Of a stretch of DNA of 64,000 nucleotides, positions 55,344-64,000 are shown in pieces. The stretch is from UBA7672 sp963784415 (GTDB lineage: Bacteria; Pseudomonadota; Alphaproteobacteria; Caulobacterales; Hyphomonadaceae), in contig CAWARK010000014.1 of NCBI GenBank assembly GCA_963784415.1, forward strand, positions 558,001 to 622,000. Direction: 5' to 3'. Position numbers and translations under genes: made by a program. Each line of letters begins with the position of its first letter. Positions within the stretch are counted from its first letter, which is position 1. A model generated the notes under the pieces. The model was not told the DNA's origin and did no database searches. It worked only from the letters and a program-made list of their open reading frames with translations.

Positions 55344-56648
55344 ATGGAACTTCTGATCCTCGTACTGCTGATCCTGCTCAACGGCGTCTTTGCGCTGTCG
55401 GAGATGGCGATCGTTTCTTCGCGCCGGCCGCGCCTGAAGGCCATGGCTGACAAGGGCAATGCGGGGGCCAAGGTCGCGCTGCGGCTGCTGGAGGATCCCT
55501 CCAAGCTCCTGTCCACCGTTCAGATCGGCATTACCGCCATCGGCGTGATCGCGGGCGCGTACAGCGCAACGGCGCTCTCCGACGACCTGACGCCGGTGAT
55601 CGCCGGCATTCATCCCGCCGTCGCGCCCTACGCTGCAGAGATCGCGTTCGGCTTGGTGATCGCGCTGACGACGCTTCTGTCGCTGATCCTCGGTGAGCTG
55701 ATCCCGAAGCGCATCGCGCTGGCCGCACCCGAGCCGATGGCGGCGGCGATGGCGCCACTGATGTCGCTGATCGAGCGTGGCGCCTCGCCGGTGGTCTGGC
55801 TGCTGCGCGCAACGACCGACGGCGTGCTCAGCCTGCTTGGCCTCAACCGCACCCGGCAGGAAGACGTGACGGAGGAAGAACTCCAGTCGCTGATCGTCGA
55901 GGGCGAAAAGGCCGGCGTGATCGAGGAAGAAGAGCGCGAGATGATCCAGGGCGTCATGCGCCTCGGCGATCGCACCGTGAAAACCATCATGACGCCGCGC
56001 ACCGAAATGGTGTGGCTCGACCCCGAGACGACGCGCGAGGACCTGATCAAGGAGATCGGCGACAGCGGCCATTCGCGCTTCCCCGTCGCCGCAGGCAACG
56101 CTGACGATGTCATCGGGATCGTGCAGGGCAAGGAGCTGTTCACCCACCTTGCACACACCGGCAAGATAGACCTCAAGGCCGTGATGCATCCGCCGACCTT
56201 TGTGCCGGATACCATGCCGGTTCTGCGCCTGTTGGAGGCCATGAAGGGCAATCCGGTGCGCATGGTTATCGTGTCGGACGAGTACGGCTCCGTGCTCGGT
56301 CTTGTCACGGCCGCCGACCTTCTGGAATCGATCGCGGGCGATGATGCGCTCGGAATCGACGAGGGCCTGTCTCCGCCGATCAAGCGTGACGATGGCAGCT
56401 GGCTGGTCGATGGCATGACGCCGGTCGACGAGTTCGAACAACTCGTCGGCGTGCGCGGGCTCAACGGCGAAGAAGGTTTTTCGACCGTCGCGGGCCTGGT
56501 GATGCACCTCCTGCGCGCACTGCCCAAGGAAGGCGACAAGGTCGAGCAGGCGCCGCTGATCTTCGAAGTCGTCGACATGGACGGCCGGCGCGTGGACAAG
56601 GTGCTGGTCCGCAAGGTCGAGCCCGTGGACGACGATCCCAGCGGCTGA
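55344..56648 (+). CDS. CorC/HlyC-family CNNM-CBS transporter-like protein
   Basis: A 434-aa membrane protein. The CNNM/DUF21 domain is at about 1-190 (LLILLNGVFALSEMAIVSSR, STVQIGITAIGVIAG, LSLILGELIPKRIAL). Two CBS motifs follow at about 200-330 (IMTPRTEMVWL, VIVSDEYGSVLGLVTAADLLE), then the C-terminal CorC_HlyC domain ending near VDKVLVRKVEP. Relatives are linked to Mg2+/Co2+ efflux or tolerance; the hemolysin name is historic. Intact; not shifted. Confidence 0.93.
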   Translation: MELLILVLLILLNGVFALSEMAIVSSRRPRLKAMADKGNAGAKVALRLLEDPSKLLSTVQIGITAIGVIAGAYSATALSDDLTPVIAGIHPAVAPYAAEIAFGLVIALTTLLSLILGELIPKRIALAAPEPMAAAMAPLMSLIERGASPVVWLLRATTDGVLSLLGLNRTRQEDVTEEELQSLIVEGEKAGVIEEEEREMIQGVMRLGDRTVKTIMTPRTEMVWLDPETTREDLIKEIGDSGHSRFPVAAGNADDVIGIVQGKELFTHLAHTGKIDLKAVMHPPTFVPDTMPVLRLLEAMKGNPVRMVIVSDEYGSVLGLVTAADLLESIAGDDALGIDEGLSPPIKRDDGSWLVDGMTPVDEFEQLVGVRGLNGEEGFSTVAGLVMHLLRALPKEGDKVEQAPLIFEVVDMDGRRVDKVLVRKVEPVDDDPSG

Positions 56649-56650
56649 GA

Positions 56651-57674
56651 CTAGGTCTCCACGCCCGCGCGCTTCAGGCCCAAGCATGACGATCTTGTTC
56701 AGAAGGTCGCCATAGCTGATGCCTGCGTGCAGGGCGGCTTGCGCGTATTCCTGGCTGGAGGCGATCTCGGGGTTCGGGTTGGCCTCGATGAAGTACGGCA
56801 CATCGTCCTTCGACAGCCGGAAGTCGATACGGCCATAGCCGTCGAGTTCAAGCGTGTGGGCGATGCGCTTGGCCAGGGTGCGGATCTTGGTCACCACTTT
56901 CGGTGAAAGATCCTGCGCCGGTCCCTGCAGGATGCCGCGCTTCTCCTGATAGATCGGATCGTGCTTCACCTTCTCGGTGGCGATCGCGTGCGCGCCTTCG
57001 GCCAGATTGGAGAAGCTCAGCTCCCACACGGGCAAAACCTGGATGCGGTCATTGCCGAGCACGCCGACATAGATTTCGCGACCTTCGATGAACTCTTCGG
57101 CGATGGCGGGTGTGTTGAGACGCTTGTGAATGAAGGCCACGCGCTCGGCCAGCTTCTCGTCCGTGTCGACGATGGAGGCCTGCGCGATGCCGAGGGACGC
57201 ATCCTCCCACAGACTCTTCACGATCAGCGGGAATTTGAGGCGCGCCGGACGGCGTGTCTTCTTGCCCATCGGAAACACCGCGAACGCCGGCACCGGCACG
57301 CGATGGTACTTCAGCAGCTTCTTGGAGAGGTCCTTGCCGCGCGCCAGCATCAGCCCGCGCGGGTTGCAGCCCGTGTACGGCACGCGCAGCAGCTCAAGCA
57401 GGCCGACGACATTCTGCGCGTACAGCGTCTCGCCGTGGAATTCTTCGAGCAGGTTGAAGACGATATCCGGCTTCCAGTCCTCGACCGCATCGCGGATCGG
57501 CGTCAGCTCGGACTGCACGCCGATCATGCGCACGTCATGTCCGTTGCCTTTCAACGTCTTGATGACGTCGTACTCGGTCTTCCAGACATACGCCTCGTTT
57601 TCCGTCATCTCCGCGATGTTGTCGGGAGGAATCAGGTCGGGGTGCGCCAGACACAGGATACGTAGTGAATTCAT
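56651..57674 (-). CDS. ATP-grasp ligase, D-Ala-D-Ala ligase-like (one +1 frameshift)
   Basis: About 340 aa. The ATP-grasp fold is recognisable: VPYTGCNPRGLMLARGKDLSKKLL in the middle, LIVKSLWEDASLGIA and IYVGVLGNDRIQVLP, then the ATP/Mg site RIDFRLSKDDVPYFIEANPNPE. It is similar to D-Ala-D-Ala ligases but paired with a peptidase rather than with wall genes. An extra base near 56684 replaces the natural end MLGLKRAGVET; the stop is at 56651. Its start overlaps the stop of the metallopeptidase (ATGA), so the two form one unit. Confidence 0.85.
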
Positions 57675-58702
57675 ACAGCGAACCATTGCCTGCGCGAGGC
57701 GTGCAGCTGGTGCGCCACCTTGGTGTTCAACAGGCGAACCATCGATTTGCGCAGCTCATACTCGCGGCCCGGCGCACGCAGCTTCAGCGCCCGCGCCCTG
57801 CTGATAAGCAGATCGATCGTGTTGTCGAGAGCGATCTGGTAGGCGCCCGAAACGCGCCAGGCGGATTCGCGAATGGCTACGCGGTTGTGACGCAGGAACG
57901 AAGATGCCGGCGGACGATGCGAATGGCGCGGATCGTTCGAGAAGATGCGCAGCAGGTCCTTGTCGTAACGCGTGTCGGTGTCGACCGCGTACCAGGCCAG
58001 CTTCTGTTCATAGTGATCGGCCAGCGTGCGGTTGAGGCGGCCGACCGGGTCAACTTCAAGTCGCCGCGTCAGGCCTGACTTGGAGCCAGCGATTTCGCCC
58101 ATCAGCCCGTCGACATATTCCAGCTTGGCGAGCGCGCCGGGCCATTCGGCGTACTTCTGCTTCCAGTTCGACCGCGGCGTCAGCCACACGGCAAACGTCT
58201 CGGCAAAGTCTTCATCCGGATGGCTCTGCGCATACCAGCGCGGCAGGTGCTGGACGAAGTTCTTGCTGTTCGGATTGGGCCGATAGCTTTCGGGATAGGC
58301 CGTCGACGAACGGCCGAACGTGTCCTGCCATTTGCGGCGGCGGTGCAGGGCGTAGGCGTGCTGGACAATGTGCCCTGCCTCATGCCGCAGGATCTGCAGG
58401 CTCTGGCGGCGCGTGCCGCCTTCGACGTCCTTGAACATCTTGCGCTCGAGGCGCGCCAGGCGCGGGTGAGCGAGATAGAACGGAATGGCGATGCCGGGGG
58501 TCGTGTCCGGGCTGAACCATTCATCGGAAATCCACGCGTGGGCTTGAACGAGTCCCTTGCGCTTCAGTTCGCCGTTCAGCGTCGTCACGCTGGCCTGCAG
58601 CCACGAGCCGTCGAGCGAGACGTGAAGATCCTTGAGCCGCATCTGCAGCAGCTCGTCGTCCGGAAGAAAGGACCACCAGGGCTGGCGTGTCTTGGTTCGC
58701 AT
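57671..58702 (-). CDS. Putative zinc-binding metallopeptidase
   Basis: A 343-aa protein. Zinc motif HEAGH in ILRHEAGHIVQHAYALHRRR at about residue 110, with the distal acidic site SHPDEDFAETFAVWLTP at about 165. This combination is the hallmark of a family annotated as putative zinc-binding metallopeptidase. There is no signal peptide. The long C-terminal part (LADHYEQKLAWYAVDTDTRYDKDLLRI) is helical. A longer start at 58732 is possible. Coupled with the ATP-grasp ligase downstream; the substrate is unknown. Confidence 0.84.
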   Translation of the reverse strand: MRTKTRQPWWSFLPDDELLQMRLKDLHVSLDGSWLQASVTTLNGELKRKGLVQAHAWISDEWFSPDTTPGIAIPFYLAHPRLARLERKMFKDVEGGTRRQSLQILRHEAGHIVQHAYALHRRRKWQDTFGRSSTAYPESYRPNPNSKNFVQHLPRWYAQSHPDEDFAETFAVWLTPRSNWKQKYAEWPGALAKLEYVDGLMGEIAGSKSGLTRRLEVDPVGRLNRTLADHYEQKLAWYAVDTDTRYDKDLLRIFSNDPRHSHRPPASSFLRHNRVAIRESAWRVSGAYQIALDNTIDLLISRARALKLRAPGREYELRKSMVRLLNTKVAHQLHASRRQWFAV

Positions 58703-58936
58703 TGACCAGAGTGTCCCGCCCGAGTCGCCCATCAGATCTGCTCCCCCGAGGCCGTCACTGCGGGCAAATCGAGGCCGACGACCCTTACGGGCCGGACCAC
58801 AAACATGCCGGGCAAATCGTGTGACGGAAGCAAGTGAACGACCTCTCCGCGACGATGTGCGGATGGAACGCTTTCTAAACCATAAATCTTCGGGCGCGCC
58901 TCAGAAAAAGACTGCAAATCGACGCTTTTTTTGGCC

Positions 58937-59855
58937 TCAAACGGGGTCGTAGGGGAAGACGTCGGCAGTCGCGTCCAGGGCGAAAAAGTCGGGCGCCATG
59001 GCCGGAAGGCAGGTGTCGAGGATTTTCTGGGGGTTCCAGCCGGTCAGGTCCGCCATCGACCGGATAGGCCGGGGCTGGTCGAACAGGACGATTTCGTTGC
59101 CCCGGACGCCGAAGATCTGGCTGCTGACGTGTTTGGCCCCGTCCGAGCACAGGGCGACCGCCAGCTGCGCCACCTGGTCGGCCCGCATGGCGTCCCGCAT
59201 CCGGGCCACCCGCTTGGCGCTGGCTTCGTCTTTTACGGGAATGGACTCGATCATCCGGGTCCAGGCGAAGGGCGCGATGACGTTGGAGCGGACATTGTTC
59301 CGCGCCCCCTCCATCGCCACGATCCGCGACAGGCCGACAATGCCCATCTTGGCGGCGGAATAGTTCGCCTGGCCGATATTCCCGATCAGGCCGGAGGTCG
59401 AGGTGAAGAGGACGTACGCGCCATCCTTCTGTTCACGGAACAATTCAATCGACGCGCGAGTAACGTTGAACGAGCCCCGCAGGTGGACGTTGATGACCCG
59501 GTCCCAGTCTTCCTCGGTCATCTTGTGGAACATGCCGTCGCGCAGGATGCCGGCCGGGTTCACGATGGCGTGGAGCCCGCCGAACGTGTCCTTGGCCTGT
59601 TCGACCATCCGGCCCACGGCGGCGTAGTCGGTCACGCTGTCGGAATTGGCCACCGCCTCCCCCCCCGCCCCCCGGATCTCCCGCGCCACCGCCTCGGCCG
59701 GCCCGGCGGAGCCTTCGTCGCCCGCCGCTCATCGAGCCGCCGAGGTCGTTCACCACCACCTTTGCCCCTTCACGGGCAAGCAGAAGCGCCGTCTCCCTGC
59801 CGATCCCGTTGCCGCCGCCAGTGACCAGCACAACCTTGCCGTCGAGCACGCCCAT
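58937..59855 (-). CDS. Short-chain dehydrogenase/reductase (one +1 frameshift)
   Basis: About 305 aa. The nucleotide motif TGGGNGIGRETA is at about residue 12 and the catalytic triad is Ser in STSGLIGNIG with YSAAK at about residue 165. GGLHAIVNPAGILRDGMF and DWDRVINVHLRGSFN are typical of the 3-hydroxyacyl-CoA dehydrogenase/peroxisomal MFE-2 SDR subgroup. An extra base at about 59730 disturbs the segment after NDLGGSMSG; the length (919 bases) fits a single +1. The natural substrate could be a hydroxyacyl-CoA. Confidence 0.88.
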
Positions 59856-59922
59856 GGGAATTTCCTCCTGATTTTGGGCAATAATCAGCACAGGGCGGAG
59901 CAGGTGGGAAGCGTCCCGCAGC

Positions 59923-60047
59923 CGCGCTCGTACTTCGATGGACGCGCGCAAGCGCACTGCTCAGGATGAGCGCTACTCTAACAACTCGCCCTGAGCGATC
60001 ATCCTGAGCAGGCGGCGTAGCCACCGTCCGTCGAATGACGAGCGCGG
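59923..60047. repeat. Diverged inverted pair of type A repeats
   Basis: Left arm starts CCGCGCTCGTACTTCGATGGA, right arm is its near complement (CGTCGAATGACGAGCGCGG); between them lie AGGATGAGCGCT and CCTGAGCGATCATCCTGAGCA. Mismatches to the 46527-46647 copy indicate age. It lies in the 406-bp gap between the SDR and the GNAT; the rest of the gap (60048-60261) shows no gene. Confidence 0.7.
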
Positions 60048-60261
60048 GCCACCTGCGCCTGCGTCACAATAAATTCTTGCGAAGGGGGGCAAACGTCCCT
60101 ATCTGCACCGTCCAATAACCGGCTGCGCGAAGGGCCCCCGATTCCTTAAATGGGTTTGGGGGGAAGACGGCGACCAGCGGTGATGCACTGACCTGGGCTG
60201 ATCCAAGTATGGAGAGGCTGCGGTCGTTGGTTCGTCACTCTCGCCCGGAGCCTTTGGCCCC

Positions 60262-60774
60262 ATGACTACGCCTGCCTCTGCCATCCCCGCCTATTCCATC
60301 GTGCTGGACGCGCCCGAGCACGCGGACGCCGTCGACGCGTTGTACGACGACGTGTTCGGCCCCGGCCGCTTCGCCAAGACGGCCGAGCGCCTGCGCGAAG
60401 GCAACGCCCCGATCGCCGACGCCAGCCTCGTCGCCATCGATAGCGAAGGCGTCACCGGCGTCGTCCGCGTCTGGCCTGTCACCGTGGGTGAGAAGGGCCG
60501 CGCCGCCTTCCTCGGCCCCATCGCCGTCGCCGAACGCCGCCGTGGCAATGGCGTCGCCTTCAAGCTGATGGAACGCGCCATCGGCGTCTGCCGCGAGCAG
60601 GGCTACGCCGCCGTCATCCTGGTCGGCGACCTCGACTACTATGAGCGATTCGGCTTCAAGCCATCCGGCGCCCGCTTCCAGCTCCCAGGCCCCGTCGACC
60701 AGCGCCGCGTCCTGATCCGCGACCTGTCCGACCGTGCGGCAAAGCTCGAAGGCGCGCTGAGCGTTCCGCGCTAG
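60262..60774 (+). CDS. GNAT-family acetyltransferase
   Basis: A 170-aa GNAT. The acetyl-CoA site is LGPIAVAERRRGNGVAFKLMERA (RRxGxG/A-type) and the distal motif ILVGDLDYYERFGF has the usual tyrosine. The length and YYERFGFKP pattern match single-domain YhbS-like GNATs. Substrate unknown. Intact. Confidence 0.87.
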   Translation: MTTPASAIPAYSIVLDAPEHADAVDALYDDVFGPGRFAKTAERLREGNAPIADASLVAIDSEGVTGVVRVWPVTVGEKGRAAFLGPIAVAERRRGNGVAFKLMERAIGVCREQGYAAVILVGDLDYYERFGFKPSGARFQLPGPVDQRRVLIRDLSDRAAKLEGALSVPR

Positions 60775-60787
60775 AGCAGGCGCAGGT

Positions 60788-60886
60788 GTCATCCCGGAAG
60801 CGCGCAGCGCTATCCGGGACCCATCGCGACAATACGACAGCGGATGAATGGTTCCCGGCTCTCCGCTTCGCTGCGGCCGGGATGAC
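60788..60886. repeat. Type B repeat, diverged copy
   Basis: Ends GTCATCCCGG and CCGGGATGAC are complementary. The interior has GCGCGCAGCGC and TTCGCTGCGGC. Related in layout to 18394-18502. In the 195-bp gap between the GNAT and the GST-like gene. Confidence 0.65.
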
Positions 60887-60969
60887 AAATTTGCGCTTCA
60901 TGTCGGATTGCGCGACCTTCGCCCGTCGTTCCGATAGCTTCATAGCTCAGGATCGGACGGAGGCTCCTC

Positions 60970-61620
60970 ATGACGCCCACCATCACCGCCTTTGCCGCTT
61001 CACCGGATCGCGGCCGGGGCCTCGCACGCGACACACGTGTCCGCTGGGCGCTTGAAGAGGCGGGCCAACCCTATGACGTGCGCCTGCTCACCTTCGCCCA
61101 GATGAAGGAACCGGCGCACCTCGCGCTCAATCCCTTCGGCCAGATTCCAACCTACGAAGACGGCGATGTTGCGCTGTTCGAAACCGGATCGATCCTGCTC
61201 CGCATCGCGCAAGACCATCCTGTCCTGTTGCCGCAAGACGCCAACGCCAAGGCGCGCGCGATCAGCTGGATGTTTGCGGCGGTGAATACGGTTGAGCCTC
61301 CCATACTCGATCTGCAGAACGCCAAACTGTTCGAAGCCGACAAGCCCTGGGCCGTCGACCGCCTGCCGCTCGTGGTCGAGCGCGTACACACCCGCCTGAA
61401 GCAGCTTTCCGCCCACCTCGGCGACGCAGACTGGCTCGACGACGCCTTCAGCCTCGCCGACATCATGATGGTGCATGTCCTGCAGCGGCTGAAACCCTCC
61501 GGCCTGCTGGAGGGCTACGCCAATCTCACCGCCTACATCGCCCGCGCCGAAGCTCGTCCGGCCTTCCAGCGCGCCTTCGCAGCGCAGCTGGCGGTGTTTA
61601 CGGCTCAACAGCAGTCCTGA
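60970..61620 (+). CDS. Glutathione S-transferase family protein
   Basis: A 216-aa GST. Begins MTPTITAFAASPDRGRGLARDTRVRWALEEAG; NPFGQIPTYEDGD is the cis-Pro region and LFETGSILLRIAQ the thioredoxin helix. The all-helical part has DADWLDDAFSLADIMMVHVLQRL, with the conserved Asp. Substrate unknown. Not similar enough to the GST at 12923 to be a recent duplicate. Confidence 0.88.
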   Translation: MTPTITAFAASPDRGRGLARDTRVRWALEEAGQPYDVRLLTFAQMKEPAHLALNPFGQIPTYEDGDVALFETGSILLRIAQDHPVLLPQDANAKARAISWMFAAVNTVEPPILDLQNAKLFEADKPWAVDRLPLVVERVHTRLKQLSAHLGDADWLDDAFSLADIMMVHVLQRLKPSGLLEGYANLTAYIARAEARPAFQRAFAAQLAVFTAQQQS

Positions 61621-61670
61621 CTTTCCGCCTGAACTCCGCTACGTTCGCGGAAGTTGGGGGCAGCCGGGCG

Positions 61671-62012
61671 ATGACGGGACGCGTTTCTCTCCGTGTGATG
61701 GTGGCCGGTGTGATCGGCTTGAGCCTACCGACCGTCGCCGCGTGTGCATCGCCCGAAGAACCGCGAGAAGGCGAGATCACCGCCGTTTATCACTATCCAG
61801 CTCCCGATGGCCGCACGACGTGGCTGATCGATTGCTATGGATGGAACAAAGATAGAGATATCTGCGAGCGCCGAGCGTACTGGCTCTGCCAACATGACTA
61901 CGAAGTCGTCGGCTACGATCGGGAAGACCTTGTGGTAGACCCCGCGCCTCCCGGTATCTTCCGGGCAAGGCTGGCCGTGATCTGCAAGCCGGACCGGCCA
62001 CCAACAAAGTAA
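61671..62012 (+). CDS. Small lipoprotein, unknown
   Basis: A 113-aa exported protein; the signal peptide ends in the lipobox VAAC. The mature part has several Trp/Tyr/Cys residues (IDCYGWNKDRDICERR, YWLCQHD, VICKPDRP) that suggest a small disulfide-stabilised domain. No family is recognised. It is convergent with the large membrane protein that follows, six bases between stops. Confidence 0.6.
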   Translation: MTGRVSLRVMVAGVIGLSLPTVAACASPEEPREGEITAVYHYPAPDGRTTWLIDCYGWNKDRDICERRAYWLCQHDYEVVGYDREDLVVDPAPPGIFRARLAVICKPDRPPTK

Positions 62013-62018
62013 GACGTA

Positions 62019-64000
62019 TCAGCGCCCCTCGCGCCGCCACGCCAGCATCAGGAACGCGCATGCCAGCAGCATGCCGATCACGCCGGGGAGCAGCGTCGTG
62101 CTCTCCGTCGCGCGTACCGCATAGGCGTTACGCTTGCGCAGGCCGAACCAGTCGGAGCCTGAGGCATTGCCGCGCTCGTCCACCCGCTGCATCCGCGGCA
62201 GGTTGGGCGAGCCGTCGGCGCCGAGGCGATAGACGCCGCCCAATGTCGCCGTCGCCAGCGGCTGGATCTTGTCGGCCGTCGCGCGCAGGTCGAGATATTC
62301 ACGCGGATGCGTCGGCCCGCGCAGCGTCACCGCGCTCAGCTTGCCGCTCTTGGCGCGATAGAGGCCAAGCCCCACCGCTGGCAGCGTCGCCTGATAGTGG
62401 CCGGGCGAGGTCATCGACCAGTCGGTCTCGACTTCCTTGCCATCCGGCCCCGTCAACACCAGCTTGCCCGGCGTATCCGACATGGTCTGCAATCGCGCCT
62501 TGATCTCCGGCGCCGCGCCAGCCTCCAGCTTCAGCAATTCTTCCTCGAGCTCCGGCTCCTTCATTAGCCAGTGCGCGGTGCGGCGGATCAGTTCGGCATA
62601 CGGTCCGCCGCCATCATAGCCGCGCGCCCACAGCCAGAGCTGGTCCGACATCACGCTCGCCACGCGGCCCTTGCCGACGCGTTTCAGCAGCAGCAGCGGA
62701 TTGCCGTCTGGCGTCTGCATGAGGGCTTCGGCATTGCCGCTCTCCATCTTCATGTAGCGCATCCACGGGCCCCAGCCCTCCGTGGAGAGCGTCGCCGTCA
62801 CCGAGTGCCGCTTGCCGAGCGCTGTGAGCTGCGGAACGAATTTGCCATCGACCATCTCGCCTGTGGCGCGGCCCGGCAGTACACCGCCAAGCGGCGTATC
62901 GTACAGCCTGTACGCGCCGGGATAGGACGGGCCCGCGGCAACCAGAAGCGCGCCGCCCTGTTCGACATAGCGCGCGACACGATCGAGATAGGCCTCCTCC
63001 AAAACAGCGGGCCGCAGCTCGTGGTCGAAGATCACAAGATCGAACTCTGACAGTTTTTCACGGAACAGCTGCGCTTTCGGGAAGGCGATCAGCGCGATCT
63101 CTTCGGTCGGCACATTGTCCGACTTGTTGGGCGGCCGCAAAATCGTGAAGTGTACCAGATCGACCGCCGGGTCGGATTTCAGGAGGTCGCGCCACACGCG
63201 CGCGCCCGCATGCGGCTCGCCCGTGATGAGCAAGACGCGCAGGCGATCCTGCACGCCCGAAATCCGCGCCGAGGCGAGGTTGTTCGCCAGCGTCAGTTCG
63301 TTCGGAATACCATCGACCGACAACACCACAAGATTTTCGCCGCGCTGATCAAGCGTGAAGGAAATCATCTGCGGCTCGCCGACCTTCACCGTCTGGTTCG
63401 GCTGCGCCTCGCCATTGATGGTGATGCCCACGGGCACGGTCTTCGCGGTCGGATCATTCACCTGCACGCGCATCTCGACCTTCTGGTCGATGATCGAGAA
63501 GGACGGCGCCGACTGTATCTCGATATTGCGGTCGATCTCATCATCGCCGCCCACGATCATCGCGTGCACGGGGCCGAGCTTCTGCGCGTCCGTCGTGTCT
63601 TTCGGAATGTCGTGGATCTGCCCGTCGGTAATCATCACCGCGCCGGCGATGCGGTCGCGCGGCGCATCCGACAGGGCCGATTGCAGTGCGATATACATGT
63701 CCGTGCCATCGGCGCCTGGATCGGTTTCGGCGACACGCAGCTCCAGCGTATCGTCCGCCTCGATCTGCTTGCGGATCGCGTCAAAGGCAACCTTCGCCGT
63801 CTCCGTCCGGCCGCGGAAATTCATGCTCTCCGAGCGATCCATCACGACCGCGACGATGTCTTTCAGCGGTTCGCGCTGTTCCTGTATCCATTGCGGATTG
63901 GCCAGCGCAATCGCCAGCACGGTCATTGCCAGTGCGCGGAACAGCCACGCCTTGCCGCGCAGCGTCACATAGACGCCCCACAGCACAACCGCCACGCCGA
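62019..64000 (-). CDS. Large membrane protein with VWA-like domain (5' end outside window)
   Basis: At least 660 aa; the frame is open to the window end, so the N-terminus is missing. Visible: membrane segment FRALAMTVLAIALANPQW, then DIVAVVMDRSESM, a von Willebrand A-type DxSxS-like site, followed by IAGAVMITDGQIHD. Later come a FDHELRPAVLEEAYLDRVARYVEQGG glutamine-amidotransferase-like region with LLVAAGPSYPG, and a C-terminal membrane helix (LPGVIGMLLACAFLMLAW). This architecture is seen in membrane proteins of MoxR/VWA clusters. The start is upstream of the window. Confidence 0.8.
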   Translation of the reverse strand, partial: GVAVVLWGVYVTLRGKAWLFRALAMTVLAIALANPQWIQEQREPLKDIVAVVMDRSESMNFRGRTETAKVAFDAIRKQIEADDTLELRVAETDPGADGTDMYIALQSALSDAPRDRIAGAVMITDGQIHDIPKDTTDAQKLGPVHAMIVGGDDEIDRNIEIQSAPSFSIIDQKVEMRVQVNDPTAKTVPVGITINGEAQPNQTVKVGEPQMISFTLDQRGENLVVLSVDGIPNELTLANNLASARISGVQDRLRVLLITGEPHAGARVWRDLLKSDPAVDLVHFTILRPPNKSDNVPTEEIALIAFPKAQLFREKLSEFDLVIFDHELRPAVLEEAYLDRVARYVEQGGALLVAAGPSYPGAYRLYDTPLGGVLPGRATGEMVDGKFVPQLTALGKRHSVTATLSTEGWGPWMRYMKMESGNAEALMQTPDGNPLLLLKRVGKGRVASVMSDQLWLWARGYDGGGPYAELIRRTAHWLMKEPELEEELLKLEAGAAPEIKARLQTMSDTPGKLVLTGPDGKEVETDWSMTSPGHYQATLPAVGLGLYRAKSGKLSAVTLRGPTHPREYLDLRATADKIQPLATATLGGVYRLGADGSPNLPRMQRVDERGNASGSDWFGLRKRNAYAVRATESTTLLPGVIGMLLACAFLMLAWRREGR

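Noticed and set aside
55200..57686. 828-aa minus-strand open frame
   Set aside because: Only its N-terminal third (the ATP-grasp protein) has family motifs. The remainder runs antisense through the CorC/HlyC gene and is open only because of high GC and the +1 shift near 56684.

Overview
The window is a GC-rich, gene-dense stretch of chromosome from an alphaproteobacterium. A class I lysyl-tRNA synthetase, a sufBCDSTA-type operon, several families common in Alphaproteobacteria and many small signal-peptide or lipobox proteins suggest Caulobacterales or Hyphomonadaceae-like affiliation. That placement is inference only. I saw no tRNA, rRNA, CRISPR array, prophage or insertion sequence.

Layout. 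1-3668: end of the SUF iron-sulfur operon (sufC partial, sufD, sufS, sufT, sufA). 3696-15239: TfoX-like protein, O-methyltransferase, diguanylate cyclase, RhlE-like helicase, a tandem pair of exported amidohydrolases (one without its first metal motif), a DUF2236/MpaB oxygenase, a GST and a hybrid histidine kinase. 15250-24823: two thioesterases, parE, a tandem pair of receiver proteins, a ribbon-helix-helix/P-II fusion, an L,D-transpeptidase, lipoproteins and an MscS channel. 24830-47447: the four genes of the ligase-associated DNA repair set (ligase, exonuclease, DEXH helicase, PdeM), spread over 22.6 kb. 33994-43839: between the exonuclease and the helicase lies a tightly coupled eight-gene operon: HMG-CoA reductase, UbiA prenyltransferase, PEP-utilising phosphotransferase, BtaA-like DUF3419 aminocarboxypropyl transferase, polyprenol/phytol-kinase-like protein, GNAT, AMP-dependent ligase and a small membrane protein. 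This is my best candidate for an undescribed biosynthetic system, probably making a modified isoprenoid or lipid. 47503-64000: lysS, small envelope proteins, RidA, YceI, an MliC-like inhibitor, two regulators (one S24-type with a clear operator), a CorC/HlyC protein, an ATP-grasp/zinc-peptidase pair, an SDR and the start of a large membrane VWA-like protein.

Data quality. At least 16 genes, including the probably essential sufS and parE, are broken by single-base frameshifts. I count about 26, and every one behaves as a +1 insertion. That one-sided pattern suggests residual assembly error rather than gene decay. I therefore annotate these genes across the shift and note where each lies. They are densest at 35290-37170, inside the HMG-CoA reductase operon.
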